A stretch of 44,699 nt of DNA, taken from NCBI GenBank assembly GCA_003427395.1, contig BFEA01000167.1:274399-319097 (forward strand). The letters run 5' to 3'. The translations under genes were made by a program, and so were the position numbers. This stretch comes from Chara braunii (taxonomy: Eukaryota; Streptophyta; Charophyceae; Charales; Characeae). Positions 8,481 to 19,830 of the stretch are shown piece after piece; position 1 is the first letter of the stretch; each line of letters opens with the position of its first letter. The notes beneath the pieces were generated by a model that did no database searches, was not told where the DNA came from, and saw only the letters and a list, made by a program, of their open reading frames with translations.

Positions 8481-10281
8481 TAACCGCGGCTGAGATCGCG
8501 CGATTACTAGATTATAAGAGTGTCAAGAGGTCTCAGCTACCCCTAATAAAAAATTTTCCCTTTCAAGGAGAATGGGTGTCACACTGGCTTGAGTTGTTGG
8601 AGCAAGTCTTCAATCGACTAACACCGGCGGAGAAATTTGCCCAACTGTTTGAATATGTGTGGTAAGAGTTCCGCCCCGAGATTGAAAAGATTGTGGCCGA
8701 TGCCCAAGGAGATTGGAACAATTTCAAGAAAGAAATGCACAGAAAGTACAAGCTGGGAGATGGGTTATTAACGATGGACCAGCTTCACAACATCAACAGG
8801 AATGACTTCACTACAATCGGAGCATTCGCAACGGCTTTCGAGAAAATGGTCGAACGTGTTCCGGAACTTTCTGAAGAAATGCAGTGTGTTATATTTTTGG
8901 GAAAGTTCTCAGGCTATGAGACTATGGTGTTGACCCGGGGAGGAGCACCGGGGAGGAAGACGTCATGGGAGATGATAAAAAAAAACCTTGGCATCTGGGG
9001 ATTTGGACTAGGTGTTTCACCATCAAGTGAAGATGGAAAGGAAGAGAAGAAAGGAAATAGGTGTCATCCAAAGGACCAACTCTGCCTTAGGAGGGGTACT
9101 GAGCAGTATGGTAACACAACTGAAAAAGTTGAAGGATAAAGTGGAATCAGGGAAGGTGATGGCAGTCGGACAAGCAACGAATAAAAGGAGGTATAAAGGA
9201 GAAGATGAAGGGAATAAAGAAGGGAAGAAAACTGAATCAGTAGTACAGTCGAAGAAGGCCCAAAAGCAGAACAAAAATCAGGCATCAAGGAAGCAAGGAG
9301 CAGGAAAAGGACAGAAATTGCAGCAAACTGTGACACCAAATGACCCAGCGGCACCAGCCCGACAACTCAATTTGGACCTTGGCCGGTGGTAGCTCCTATG
9401 GGAGCTTGGTCTGGCTACAACCCAAGGAATCAATGATCGAGTTTTTGTCAAATTGGGATGTATCCAAGTTTGGCCCAAGTTCAGGCAGTTGGGGCAGGAC
9501 CGTCAAAAGGTCGAGGAGAAGATGGGGGTCAGCCATAACACGCCTTGCCACCTCAAGGTAATCAAGTTCAAAATCAAATTTAAGGACAAGGACATGGACA
9601 GGGACATGGTAAGGGTAAAAATAGAGGACGAGGAAATGGTCACGGAGGAAGAGGATTCGGAGGACGAAGAAATGACGGACAAGGAAGGAATTGGGGACAT
9701 CAAGGAGGTGCTCAGTTCGGGAATTACAATCAAGTGAGTTTTAATCAGATCGGACAAGGATACAACCAAGGCTATGGTCAAGGGTATGGTCAAGGATATA
9801 ACAAAAACTATGCTAGGGTGTTTGGAATAAATGATGGGCAATGGGGCGGTCAAGGGACCGGAAGAGGTTGGATAAATTACAGTGAGTGCATATGTACGCA
9901 TTGCACGATAAAAAGGCATACCGTGAAAAAATGTCATGTTAGAAAGATGGATGAACATGATGGAGTAATCACATCCAGCATAGATGGGGATGTATTCGAT
10001 AAGCAAGGAAGGCGGATCGACCCAAATATCCCCGTAGGTACAAGGAAGGAGGCACTCAGGGTTGCGGGGCTCAGGCCAAGTGCCCCAACCATGTTTCGTA
10101 TATGGCAAGAGAAAGAAGACCCTTTTGTTTGGGTAGAAGAAGTTGAGGAGCTGAGTGACCAGCGAAGGAAAGGAGTGAAGATAAGTGAGGAAGAAAATGA
10201 TGCACCACTGGTTGAGATTGAGTCAGAGGAAAACAATGTAAGTAGAGAGTCAGTAAGAGAAACCTTAGGAAGAATAGAAGA

Positions 10282-11690
10282 ATGGAAGACATGATAAATA
10301 AGATGCGTAGATTAAATACAAGGATGACTGGTATTTGCGAGAAGGTGAAAGATCAAAAAATGAGAATGCCGCATGTATTCACCATGAGTCAGGGGAAGGA
10401 GGACGATGAGCTGAGAGATCCTAACCCCAGAGCGCTGAGAGCCACTCCGGCTGCACAATCAGAAGCACCCTACCAAGCTCTCAGAAACTTTGTCCTACAT
10501 ACTGCACGAAAACCTAAAGGAGGAAATGCGCCCAAAGAACCAACCCAGGCTCCTGTACAACCTCAAGGGGGAGCTTCTATTGATATAGAGGAAGAGGAAG
10601 TGGATCAGGATGACTTACTTAGAGGAGAAGAGGACAAACATACTGAGCAGAAGGCTAAGAAGCGAAAGTATGATATTAAGGAAGGAAAGGAGAAGGCTGG
10701 GGAGAAGTCGAAGAAAAAGTGGAGGTACTAGACATCGATTGAAGAAGGGGTAAACCTAGAAAATTTGGTAAACAAGCTTCTTGATGGACATAATGAGTTG
10801 CTAAATTTGAAGGAGATTTTGGCAACTGCACCGAAGCTCAGGGAGTTAGTAAAAACGAAGTTGGCATGGAAAAGAGTAGCGACAGTAAGATTGGGAGATT
10901 TAATTCCCAAAGAGGCAAACTGGACAATAGCCGAAAGCAAAATGGACTGGAAGTTTGTGGGGACAGGGTCCATTGACGTCAATATCAGAGGGAAAGGATG
11001 CGTTGGGATGATGGATACAGGAGCATAAATGAACATTATGAATTCAGAGACAACTGAGAGGCTAGGGTTGGAGATCGACAGAAGAGATTGCGGGTATCTC
11101 AATGGGGCAAGTGAAAAATCAGGATACACTGGTATCGCATCAAATATGATCGTGGAAATAGGAAGTGTAAGAGTCCGCTCTTGCTTCTACATCATGCCTA
11201 GCCTGGATCTTCCCATATTACTAGGAAGGTTCTTCCTATCACGATCAGAAGCTCTCATCATGAAGAAGCATGATGGGACTATGTTCGTAGTCCTTTGTGA
11301 CTCTACATGTGGAAACTTCGAGGTCATTACCTGTAAGAATACAGACCCTCATAGCTCAAAGAACCGCCTCAATGCTGGATCATATACCTTTGAGGAATCA
11401 GAGGTTAGAAGGAAAGAGCTAAAATGGGGGTCTGATGAAGAAGATGAGGAGGAAGAAAGTAAAGGGTTAGCATTAAGTCTGGCTAACATAGACCAAGCAA
11501 TGTACATGGTATCTGCATATGATATGGCGGAGCTTGAGGCAATTCGGGTTTTGGCTGATAAGCTGTACGATTACCCTGAAGGAGGGAGGATGAAATTGGT
11601 GTACAGACCTCCCCCTCGAGAGGAGAAAGTGCAGGGACCGTATGCCCAAGCTTGCGGCCAGCATTTTTTTGGGGTGGGCTCAAGCAAGGG
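10282..11690 (+). pseudogene. Linker and aspartic protease of the retroelement (broken)
   Basis: Frame 10282-11715, with TAG at 10729-10731 and TAA at 11026-11028. The first ~150 codons are a charged, low-complexity Lys/Glu-rich linker containing a Pro/Gln-rich patch. A helical stretch (10750-10880, with KLLDGHNELLNLKEIL) precedes the protease. The active-site motif is DTGA (11014-11025), directly followed by the TAA stop; downstream SNMIVEIG and the PILLGRFFL block (about 11203-11235) match the second half of retropepsins, with the usual hydrophobic-hydrophobic-Gly-Arg. It would act as a homodimer cleaving the polyprotein. An acidic EEDEEEES stretch and a linker then lead to reverse transcriptase through a frameshift near 11690. 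Confidence 0.85.
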
Positions 11691-12930
11691 GGAAAAAGGA
11701 GGTACAAGACGGTAGACAAAAAGAGTCACCCAGTTCCAGTTTTAGTAACACATGAAGAAGGAGTCTACTATGAGCAAGACAGAGAATTGATAAGGCAAAT
11801 GAGAGTGAAATGGGAAGCAGAGTCCTGTCGTATTAACGAAGAAACCGAGAAAGACTTGATTATTGAGGAACCTGAATTTTTGACCAAGCAGGAAAAAACG
11901 TTAGTGATCGACTTAATAAAGGAGAAGCACTGCGCCTATGCCTTTAATGATGAGCAGAGAGGAAGGTTGGATGTGGACAAGATAGGGATGATCCGAATCC
12001 ACACAGTTCCATATCAACCTTGGAATGTTAGGGGAGCCAGATACCCAAATCCCGATGATCAGAGAAGGGTGGTAGAATACCTTGATGGAAAGATTGACTC
12101 TCATGTAGATGGGTTTTCTAGAGGACCTTATGCCTCACCGTAGTTCTGCTTCATTAAGCCGAATGGGGTACTCAAGTGGGTGCAAGACTTGCAAAGATTG
12201 AATGCTATAACGGTTAGGGATGCTGGAGGGCTCCCTAACGCTGATCAACTCTCTGAAGCATGTGCAAGAAGATCTATTATCTCGCTCATAGACATGTACT
12301 CTCATTACGACCAGTTTCCGGTATATCAAGCCGATAGACCAATAACTGTTATGCACACTTCTACAGGACTGATCCACATGAACGTGACACCCCAAGGATG
12401 GACAAATACGGTAGTCATGGTACAAAGAAGTATGGTGAGAGTTATGTAGCCATCATCCCGCAAATTACTGAGCCCTACATTGATGATCTTGTTGTGAAAG
12501 GCCCGATGGTGAAAGAGGAGCAAAAGGTTGCACCTGGTATAAGGAAGTTTGTCTGGGATCATGTCAATGATCTCAGAAAGGTGTTTGATTTGTTACAGGA
12601 ATATAACCTCACGGCAAGCGGAACCAAGTCTCGACTGCATGAGAGAGGCCACCATATTGGGCTTTGTATGCAATAAGCAAGGTTGTCGTCCAGACACCAA
12701 GAAAACAAATAAAATCTTTGAATGACCTACGCCGTTCAGGAACGTCAGCAAAGTAAGATGTTTTCTTGGAACATGCGGATTCTGGAGAATTTTCATCGAA
12801 AGGTTTGCTGCAAAGACTGGACATGTGAGGAAGTTGGTGAGAAAAAATCAGGAATGAGAATGAGGAGAGAAGCAGAAACAAGTGGTGAAAAGTTTGAAGA
12901 AGGAATTTGAGGAAGGAGGTCTTGTGCTGG
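11690..12930 (+). pseudogene. pol: Ty3/gypsy reverse transcriptase (broken)
   Basis: Copies element RNA into DNA from the tRNA-Asp primer. Visible blocks in order: RGARYPNPDDQRRVVEYL, GPYASP-stop-FCFIKPNG (fingers), VQDLQRLNAITVRDAGGLPN, ISLIDMYSHYDQFPV, the PQGWTN region (about 12391-12410), the catalytic YIDD (12476-12487) followed by LVVKGP, and ILGFVCNKQG, then TPFRNVSKVRCFLGTCGFWR (thumb). Breaks: TAG 12141, a frameshift near 12445 with TAG 12447, a frameshift back near 12632, TGA 12723, TGA 12855 and TGA 12861. The catalytic box has YIDD, common in this family. In the palm motif the expected first Asp (LID) is present. Confidence 0.92.
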
Positions 12931-13643
12931 GGGTCCCTGATTATGAAGTTGTTATAGAGCGACCCTTTATCATAGAGACTGATGCCGGACCTACTGCCCT
13001 GGGAGGAGTTCTGATACAGACAGACCTTGAAGGAAAGGAAAAACCTTTGCGTTTTGAGAGTCGAACCCTCAATACTACTGAGCGAAACTACTCTCAATTC
13101 AAAAAGGAAGCCTTGGTCGTACTGCACTGCCTACGTATCTTCAGGCACTACCTCTACGGGAAAAGGTTTGTTCTGAAAATAAATCCAACCGCTCTTATGT
13201 ATTCCCTCAAGAATTTTTCACCCACTGATACTATGATCGTCAGATGGCTCACATACATCTGGATGTTCGATTTTCAGTTGGAACATATCCTAGGGAACAA
13301 GAACAGGGTTGATGGGTTAAGCAGGATGGAATGGGAAAAGTCTGGAGATGCCAAGGTAGAAATGTCACCAGTGGATGGATTCCTGGATGAAAACGATATG
13401 CATCTCTATGCGAACTCGTGGGAACTGAGTGTCAATGATAAGGAAGCAAGAAAAGGAAAACCCAGGTGGTTTGCGCCAACAACTTTTGTGAAAATCGAAG
13501 GATTGATATTGAAACCTTTCGTTGAAGAAGACCGAAGGGAAGAAAGGAATGGAGAGTGGATGGAGGAACTGGCTTTGGCAGAAAGCTACACATTGACTGA
13601 CGATCCGGTAACAATTGAGGCAGGAACAAGGCAAGTAGATTAA
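12880..13643 (+). pseudogene. Retroelement RNase H domain and tether
   Basis: Longest open part of pol (12882-13643, closed by TAA at 13641). The RNase H start is ETDAGPTALGGVL with its catalytic Asp, followed by RFESRTLN, ERNYSQFKKEALVVLHCLR (catalytic Glu region), a basic connection and the tail block LEHILGNKNRVDGLSR with its Asp. It removes RNA from RNA/DNA hybrids during reverse transcription. After 13330 comes a ~100 residue charged tether to integrase. The domain itself has no internal stop, unlike reverse transcriptase and integrase. Confidence 0.92.
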
Positions 13644-15090
13644 CACCTGCTGACGATAGGGATAATACACTATCTTGTCAACTCGCTTCTACGAGTTCGG
13701 GCTAAGAATGAAGGAGAGATAGTAAAGGCAGACGAGATAGTGTTGGGAGATGATCCTGATTTTGATGAGGAGATGAAGGGAGAGGAGTTCGAACAGGGTG
13801 AAATCTCGGAAGATTTCCGGGAAGAAGAATATGACGGATTTCATCTAGAAATGAGACATCTTCTCTCCGGCGATAAGCGAGAAAGGGATGTTAGTGAAAA
13901 AACTTTTCGCATGAGATATCACTACATAGTGAGGGGAGGCCATCTCTTCATCAGAGATAAAAGAGGACCTCCTAGGAGAGTCATTTGTCGCAGAAATCGA
14001 CAGATTGATGTCATAGCAGCTCTCCATGATGGACCCGTAGGTGGTCACATAAGTTTTGTCACTACCATCAAAAAGATGACCGAGTTATATTTTGAGGAAG
14101 GTATGTACGGAATGATTCAAAAATACTGCGAGTCGTGCGTCCCTTGTCAAGTCAGGTCTCCGATCAGATATAAGGAGCCCCTATACCCAAGATATATCAA
14201 GGACGTGGGGGCAGTAATCCACTTGGACCTTCTGACGATGCCATTGGGGATCGGGGGCTATAATTATATATTTGATGTCCGAGATAACCTTACAAGATTT
14301 GTCGATGTGAAGGTCATCCGGAACAAGACTGGAGCGGTCTTAGCTGAATGCATTAAGGAGTATTACCTCTGATATCCCTTCGGGGTGAAATTTACAATGG
14401 ACAAAGGATCTGAGTTTGCGTGTGGAGAAGTGAAGGAGCTATTGGACGATCTTGGAGCTATTGCCAAGTATACGACCAGGGCGCACCCTCAAGCAAATGC
14501 ACATGTTGAAAGAGGACATAGTACCATCACTTACTTGCAAACAAAGTGGACAACCAGAAAGTCAAACCCGGGGTCAAAGTTTCTGCGAACAGTGTTCTTT
14601 GTTGAGAACATCATGATCAAAAGAACCACAGGTTATGCCCCTGCAACCTTGTGGTATGGAAGACATGCCACTTTCTGATAAAAAGTTTCCTGAAGACTTG
14701 GCGAAGACAAAATCTCGAGAATGACCTGCCTCTTGAAGAATTACTTGACATCAGAGCAAGGCAAATCAGTATCACTTAAAAGAGGATTCATGAAGCAGTG
14801 GAGAAAGTGGATGACAGTCGTGGGAAGGACAAAGAGAGATGAGATAAACTTTCGTGCGTACGAGAAGAACCATTAGAAATCGGGGACATAGTGCTATTGT
14901 ACGACTCGTCACTAGAAAAACAATGGTCGAGGAAACTGAACAAAAGATGGTTGGGACCCTACAGAGTCAGACGCCGGGGAAATCATGGAGCCTATGAACT
15001 TGAAGAAATTGACGGAACACCGAGGAAAGATTGAATTTCGGGATCTAAGCTGAAGAAATTCAAGATGAGACAAGAGGTGAGTTGATAAAA
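13644..15090 (+). pseudogene. Ty3/gypsy integrase (broken)
   Basis: The frame continues through the TAA at 13641. The zinc-binding domain has HDGPVGGH and CESCVPC (about 14026-14150). The catalytic core shows D in HLDLLTMP, D in TMDKGSEF and E in AHVERGHST, with D and E 35 residues apart, the D,D-35-E pattern. Breaks: TGA 14370 between the two Asp, a frameshift near 14675, TAA near 14778, TGA 14840 and TGA 15032. The C-terminal part (about 14870-15070) has DIVLLYD and KRWLGPYRVRRRG, a GPF/GPY module with SGSKLKKF at the end. No chromodomain was seen, which argues against a chromovirus and fits Athila/Tat-type lineages. Confidence 0.92.
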
Positions 15091-15198
15091 GCTGAAAAGA
15101 AAAAACCTGATGATCTTGCACAACCCTTGTCATGACATCTCCTTTACGAATATTCTATTGTTAACCAACTGCTGACTCATCCCGTTACTTGTCGCTCC

Positions 15199-15218
15199 CT
15201 TTCTTTTTCTGTGTGCAG
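15199..15218 (+). promoter_or_regulatory. Splice-acceptor-like tract before the second gag
   Basis: CTTTCTTTTTCTGTGTGCAG, ending 24 bases before the ATG at 15243. It is the best of the four such tracts and would allow a spliced subgenomic mRNA for the ORF downstream of pol. Confidence 0.45.
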
Positions 15219-15242
15219 ACAAGACCCGTGAGACAGACAACC

Positions 15243-17338
15243 ATGTCACAGAAGGGAGGGGTGGCGCGTCCTTCTAGGACAATTCCTGGGAGGGAGGGAC
15301 GAAAGAAGATGCAGCAGGTGACAAGGGATTCTCAAGGAATGTTAATCTACAAGAGAGGGGACACTGTAAGGTTGTTCTTGAGAGAGTTTGAAGAACATGC
15401 TTTCAGAAGGGAATGGGATACTCAGACCATGTTGCAAAAGGTAATAGGATTGGGAGAATGCAACAAGGTGATGGATGAGATTGCCTCAGATTGTCTGGAT
15501 GGATGACCTTCAAAGCCGAAATGTGGGCTAAGTATGAGGATTTGACAAGGGATGAGATCGAAGATGATATCATCTTCGATGGTACAAACTTGGAGGACTT
15601 TGAAAACAGTATCGACCTCTGTGCAGAGAAAAGGAGGTGGGGAGACAATAAGAAGTTGGAACAGGTGATGAAAAGAATAACACCAAGGGAATATGAAGCC
15701 GTGAGAAATATCAGAGAGGAATCAGATACCTAGGGAGGATTCCTTGTTAAGATGAGAAAGACCTATCCCCTGGAGATACAACAACTGAAGAAGAAACAAC
15801 TGCTTCGGGAGCAGGGATTGTGGATAGGTAAGAGAGGGGAAAGGATGGGAAGGAGAGCTCAGAAGGAGAATGAAGGAGGCAACACATCTCCTCGACAGAG
15901 GAATGATAAGGCAAGGACTCAAGATGGAGGTGGCTCAATGAAGGAGGCTAAAACACAAGGAAGGAGGGAAGACGTTGAAAAAGATGTGGAAGGTAGTGAC
16001 ACATCTCGAAAGGAGAAGAAGGGAGGTGAGAAGGTGAAGGAAGGAAAATGAAACAAGAAGGATGAGGAGAGAGCAGAGGAGACAGGACCATCAAGAAGTG
16101 TTGAAACAACTACCTCAGAAGAACCTCCAAAGGAACAGGGCTCAAGGAGATTGACAGAAGAAGAAAGGCAAAAGAGATAAGAAAACAACAAAGAATGGAG
16201 GAATTAAGTTGTTGCCCCCTTAAGAGAAAAAAAGTTGCCTTTGGACGCGCCTTGGAGCCTGAAACTGGAGAAGATACTACTCTCTGAGATTGTGGTCAGT
16301 TCCAAACTGGCCTCTGATGTAAACATATTGATCTGGTTGCATGAGATGCTTATGGAAGATTGCGAATGGCTCCTTGAAGGAGAAGCCGAAATGACCGATA
16401 AGATGGGAAAGGTGGAGGAAGGAAGAAGAAGGGAATTGGAGATCCCCATTCAGGAACTTCAAGACAAAATAAAAGAGAAAACGGAATTGCTCACGCAGGG
16501 GGTGGCAAGCCACGTCCCTGAAATTCTGAAGGAAATTCAGAGATTAAGAGCGAGGGAAGACAAAAGAGATATGCAGTGGACCAGGGTGGAAAGGGAAGTG
16601 GAATGTTTTAAGACTGAGGTAGAGAAGACAAAAATTGAACAAGGGAAGTTGTAAATAAAGGTGGAGGCACTAAGCACTGCCCTTGACAGCAAGAGCAAGG
16701 AAGTAAAGACGGAGAAAATGGAACGGGAAATGTTGGAGAAGAAAATTGGCAAGCTGGAAGTAAAGATCAGTGAGCAAGGTAAGACGATTGAGTCTGAAAA
16801 GAGTGAGAGGAAACAAGAGAGTGAGAAATGGGAAAAGAGATGGAAAGAGGTGAAAGCACTGAAAAACTTCAAGGTGGGTATGCAGGCAAGAACTGAAACA
16901 GGGGGCATTGAAGAGAATGAGGACAAAAAGGAAAATTAGAGACAAGAAAAAAAATTTGTAAGAATTGATGAAAATAAAAGAGTTGAAGTCTTCACCCCGC
17001 GTGGTGAAAATGTTGAAAAACCCTTGCTGAATGATAACGGAATGGAACAAGATAAGAAAAGATCTTATTTTGAAATGTTGATCGAGACGACATCTCAGGA
17101 TCTTCCATCATCTGCAAAGAGGACTAAGGAGGAAGAAAAGAAGGTGTGGTGGTATTGTATGAAGGGAATTCACAGGAGAGATGAGTGTCCCGCATTTAAG
17201 ACAGATAGGGCTAAGGGGTTGGTTGACCTCGATGAAAACAACAGACTCATCGATAGAAAGGGAAATCTGATCAAGAGAACCAAGGAAGGGTTCAAAGTCC
17301 AATTGTATGAGCAATTGGGACTCACCTTAGAGGATTAG
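15243..17338 (+). pseudogene. Second gag-like ORF downstream of pol, with coiled coil and zinc knuckle (broken)
   Basis: From the ATG at 15243 (MSQKGGVARPSRT) the product would be about 700 residues. The N-terminal part is a gag capsid-like region: GDTVRLFLREFEEHAF, then WMTFKAEMWAKYEDL, alignable with DWNNFKKEM of the first gag. One frameshift lies near 15485; from 15491 to 17338 all coding is in one frame, broken by stops at 15731, 16049, about 16178, 16204, 16652 and 16937. The middle is highly charged with long heptad-like Lys/Glu stretches (16390-16930), a probable coiled coil. Near the end is a CX2CX4HX4C knuckle at 17147-17188 whose first Cys is Trp (WWYCMKG..H....C). Both gags share a G-x-V-x-x-D...RKG or KQG block after the knuckle. 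No pol follows it. It may be a third ORF of the element, or gag of a second truncated element. Confidence 0.7.
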
Positions 17339-18660
17339 AGTGAAACAATCATTGATACCTCTCTCTAGCATCTGAGACAACATCCTTATATTATTCTTCT
17401 CTCCGCAAAAAAACATTGTGCATGGAGGATAGAGGGAAAAAAATGTGGTGAGTGTGTTATCTACTTCTTTTAGATATAGCTTCAGATAAGGTGTTTTTGT
17501 TAGTCCCAAAATGTGTACTCCAATTATCCGTACTTGTTAGATTTAAGAAATTTTGTAGTGTCCTTTGTATATTCCGACTTGACATTTGTACTCTAGTAGT
17601 TGAGGATAGATGAGACGTGTGATTCATTTTTGTCATGAAACTCCATATTTCAGTCTGTTTTAGTTTGGTCTTATACCTTGTATTCCGTTGAGTTTTCTTT
17701 GTCCTAAGCTTATTTGTGAGGTATACCTATGAGACGTGAATACTTTTCATTTTCACAATTGAGATGGTTCAGTGCCTGGTGTTGATGGATGAAATATGTA
17801 CCTTGAATTTGAAAGTCGGTTGTGCTGTCAAATCTTGAACTAGGATGCTAAAAAAAACACCTAAGTGTTCAAGAATAACAGAATGAAATGTGACTCGTAC
17901 TGTCTGAAAAATGCTTTAATCAGTCATTTCCATGTTTTGCCTTATATGGTTATTATTGAAAAAGACCATGAAGAGGGGTATGAAAAAGTCAAAATTATTA
18001 TGCATTTGAGAAACCCTGCGAGTCAGGGAAATATATGTTATGAATGAAATGAATGTTTTTTCTGCCTTCTGACAAGACAAGGAGTCAAACAAATATTTTT
18101 TATACCTTTTTATGGATATTTTGGTTGGCTTTTCCGTTGGAGAAAGATTTCCAAGACGTGTACCGGTCCCGCCTGTAATCGAGGTTTGGGAGACACGGCC
18201 CCTAAATGGCTCTAACGATGCCCCTCGATCAGTAAAAATATGACAATCATGTTAAATCATTTTTATTGGTGGGATTGTTTTCTTTCATGTATACATTCAA
18301 TGGGGTTGTTCACCCATTAAGAGACAACTGACGAGGGGAGAAAAATTATGTGGTCAAATTGATTTTCATATGTATATTTTTAAATAATCATCGCTCATCC
18401 ACTTATGGAGGTAAGTCTGAGGAACTTAAAATTACCAAACCTATGGTGGAAAATTGACATCGTTGGGACGTCACTCCCAGCGTGAGCTGCTGACCAAGTA
18501 TAACCAGACAGCGGACCTTCCGATTACGGCCTGGAGCTGAGACCTGAGGGGAGTTTCCTTGATGATGGGATTGGTTCAAGTAGATATCGGAGGGATTAAG
18601 AGTCAGGTCTAGATATTTTGATAGGAGAACTTTATCCTGTATTGTGTAACCAATACGAAT
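17339..18660. other. AT-rich non-coding stretch after the second gag
   Basis: No convincing ORF and no detectable match elsewhere in the window by eye. T-rich upper-strand composition from 17380 to 18130. It could be the untranslated 3' part of the element, or a decayed LTR of a second element. Confidence 0.4.
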
Positions 18661-19635
18661 ACCACTGTTAGAATAACAAAACGGTGGGCCGCAGATCCGG
18701 CATGATCAACCGTCTGTGGTGGGTTGAGACCGAGGTTGCCGATCCCCTCGTATTAGACTTCGGGTGGGATGGTAAAATTTGACTGAGGTTAAAACCCGCA
18801 TCCAAAGAGTGAGATTCGGCGTGATTCCTACCTCCTTGGACACCCAACGGGATCCTGACAAATAAAGTCTGAAGTTGTGGGGAGAGGCTATCATTATCTT
18901 CCTTGGTGACCTCCATAACTGTAATACAAATCCAGTATCCCCACTTTGAGTCATATGGAATAATTTTTCTTTGGTATTACGATTTTTTTAAATATGTGGA
19001 AGACCCATGTTAAAATCCTAGTAGTATGGACGCACCAAGGGGGATAGTGAGGGTCTTCAAACTGCAACTCCATCCAGGAAATCAGATTTTGACAATTTGT
19101 CAAGTCAGAAGACCTTTGTTTGATTTAGATTCCCCAGCGACGGGGACGTCATTGAATGGGGTCTGGGAAGACTGTCGGAGCAAACACCCTTACAAGGGTA
19201 TTTGCTCATAATTTTGCATTCGGCATAATATCGATGACCGGCTACCATACTAGGGGTGGTCAGGAGTGAAGAGTTAGAACTTTTGGCGTGACACCATGAA
19301 GCGAATTCCTCGATTATTGGGGCTGGGACTGCTGATGGAAACATGCCGTCACTGCACCAAGCAACGACTACCGGTATTGGGGTTCTAGAAATGTCAACTT
19401 TGTCTTTTTCTACTTAGCCTCGAATACCCCGCACATCAACCTCTACATGGTGTGGTACCAGCATACCCGCTACTTGAGTGTTTTTTCCTGTTGCAACCCT
19501 TAGTGTCACGGCCGCAGGTAAGTACCAGCCCTTTCGGCCAACAGTTGAATGAGGTGCCCTTGCGGGTTACACACACAATCAGGCCACTAGGTGAGTCGAG
19601 CCCCAAATACTAAACATATACTGGGCATCTAAAGC
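18661..19635. other. Unassigned stretch
   Basis: Only short open frames with no protein-like repeats of family motifs. Two near-copies of an ACAAGGGTATTTGCTC / ACACCCTTACAAGG-type word occur around 19185-19210, too short to interpret. Confidence 0.3.
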
Positions 19636-19637
19636 AG

Positions 19638-19724
19638 GAGCTAGCTCAGTAGGTTTAGGGGTAGGACTATCGAGCGCCTGGTACAGGGAACGAATCCACC
19701 TGACCCCGTGGGCTAGCTCTTTTT
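19638..19724 (+). ncRNA. tRNA-like Pol III unit (A box, closing stem, T5 terminator)
   Basis: GAGCTAG (19638-19644) pairs perfectly with CTAGCTC (19713-19719). An A-box-like TAGCTCAGTAGG follows the 5' strand. A degenerate B box (GGAACGAATCC, two changes from GGTTCGAATCC) lies about 20 bases before the 3' strand, and five T (19720-19724) follow at once. The D and anticodon arms do not fold as a standard tRNA, so this is a tRNA-derived RNA or SINE head rather than a working tRNA. Confidence 0.4.
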
Positions 19725-19754
19725 GTGAAGGGACTCCGTGACATTTTACCCCAA

Positions 19755-19830
19755 CTTCAGGGGGTCGGGACTCGAACCCGTAGGAGTGGTTAGACTAGGC
19801 CCCGTTGTGACAGTTGGCACGACGGGGTAG
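19755..19830 (-). pseudogene. Possible tRNA remnant (perfect B box)
   Basis: The minus strand contains ACGGGTTCGAGTCCCGAC, a perfect T arm with a canonical B box. Upstream sequence does not form convincing D and anticodon arms. Likely a tRNA-derived repeat fragment, close to but opposite in direction to the unit at 19638. Confidence 0.3.

Larger units (their letters stand above)
8181..10294 (+). pseudogene. gag: Ty3/gypsy gag polyprotein (capsid and nucleocapsid), broken and split by mitochondrial DNA
   Basis: Gag packages the element RNA. A likely N-terminus, ATG at 8181, reads MGKMRDANGTGGT and is cut at about 8217 by the mitochondrial insert; the frame resumes at about 8481. The capsid (Retrotrans_gag-like) part runs to about 8990: a helical region with LPLIKNFPFQGEW, a DWNNFKKEM block and PELSEEMQCVIFLGKF. 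TAA at 8663 interrupts it. A basic Lys-rich stretch follows in another frame (9012-9390). From about 9545 a Gly/Arg/Gln-rich RGG-like stretch leads to an intact CX2CX4HX4C zinc knuckle (9893-9934), then an acidic tail ending TGA at 10292. At least two frameshifts and TAA at about 9581 disrupt it. The last 13 bases overlap the next ORF (ATG 10282) in a different frame. Confidence 0.85.

Noticed and set aside
9503-10108. 201 codon minus-strand frame
   Set aside because: Shadow of the gag nucleocapsid region, whose zinc knuckle and RGG-like stretch are on the + strand.
17339-18660. LTR of the second gag element
   Set aside because: No second copy of this sequence, primer site or polypurine tract was found in the window.
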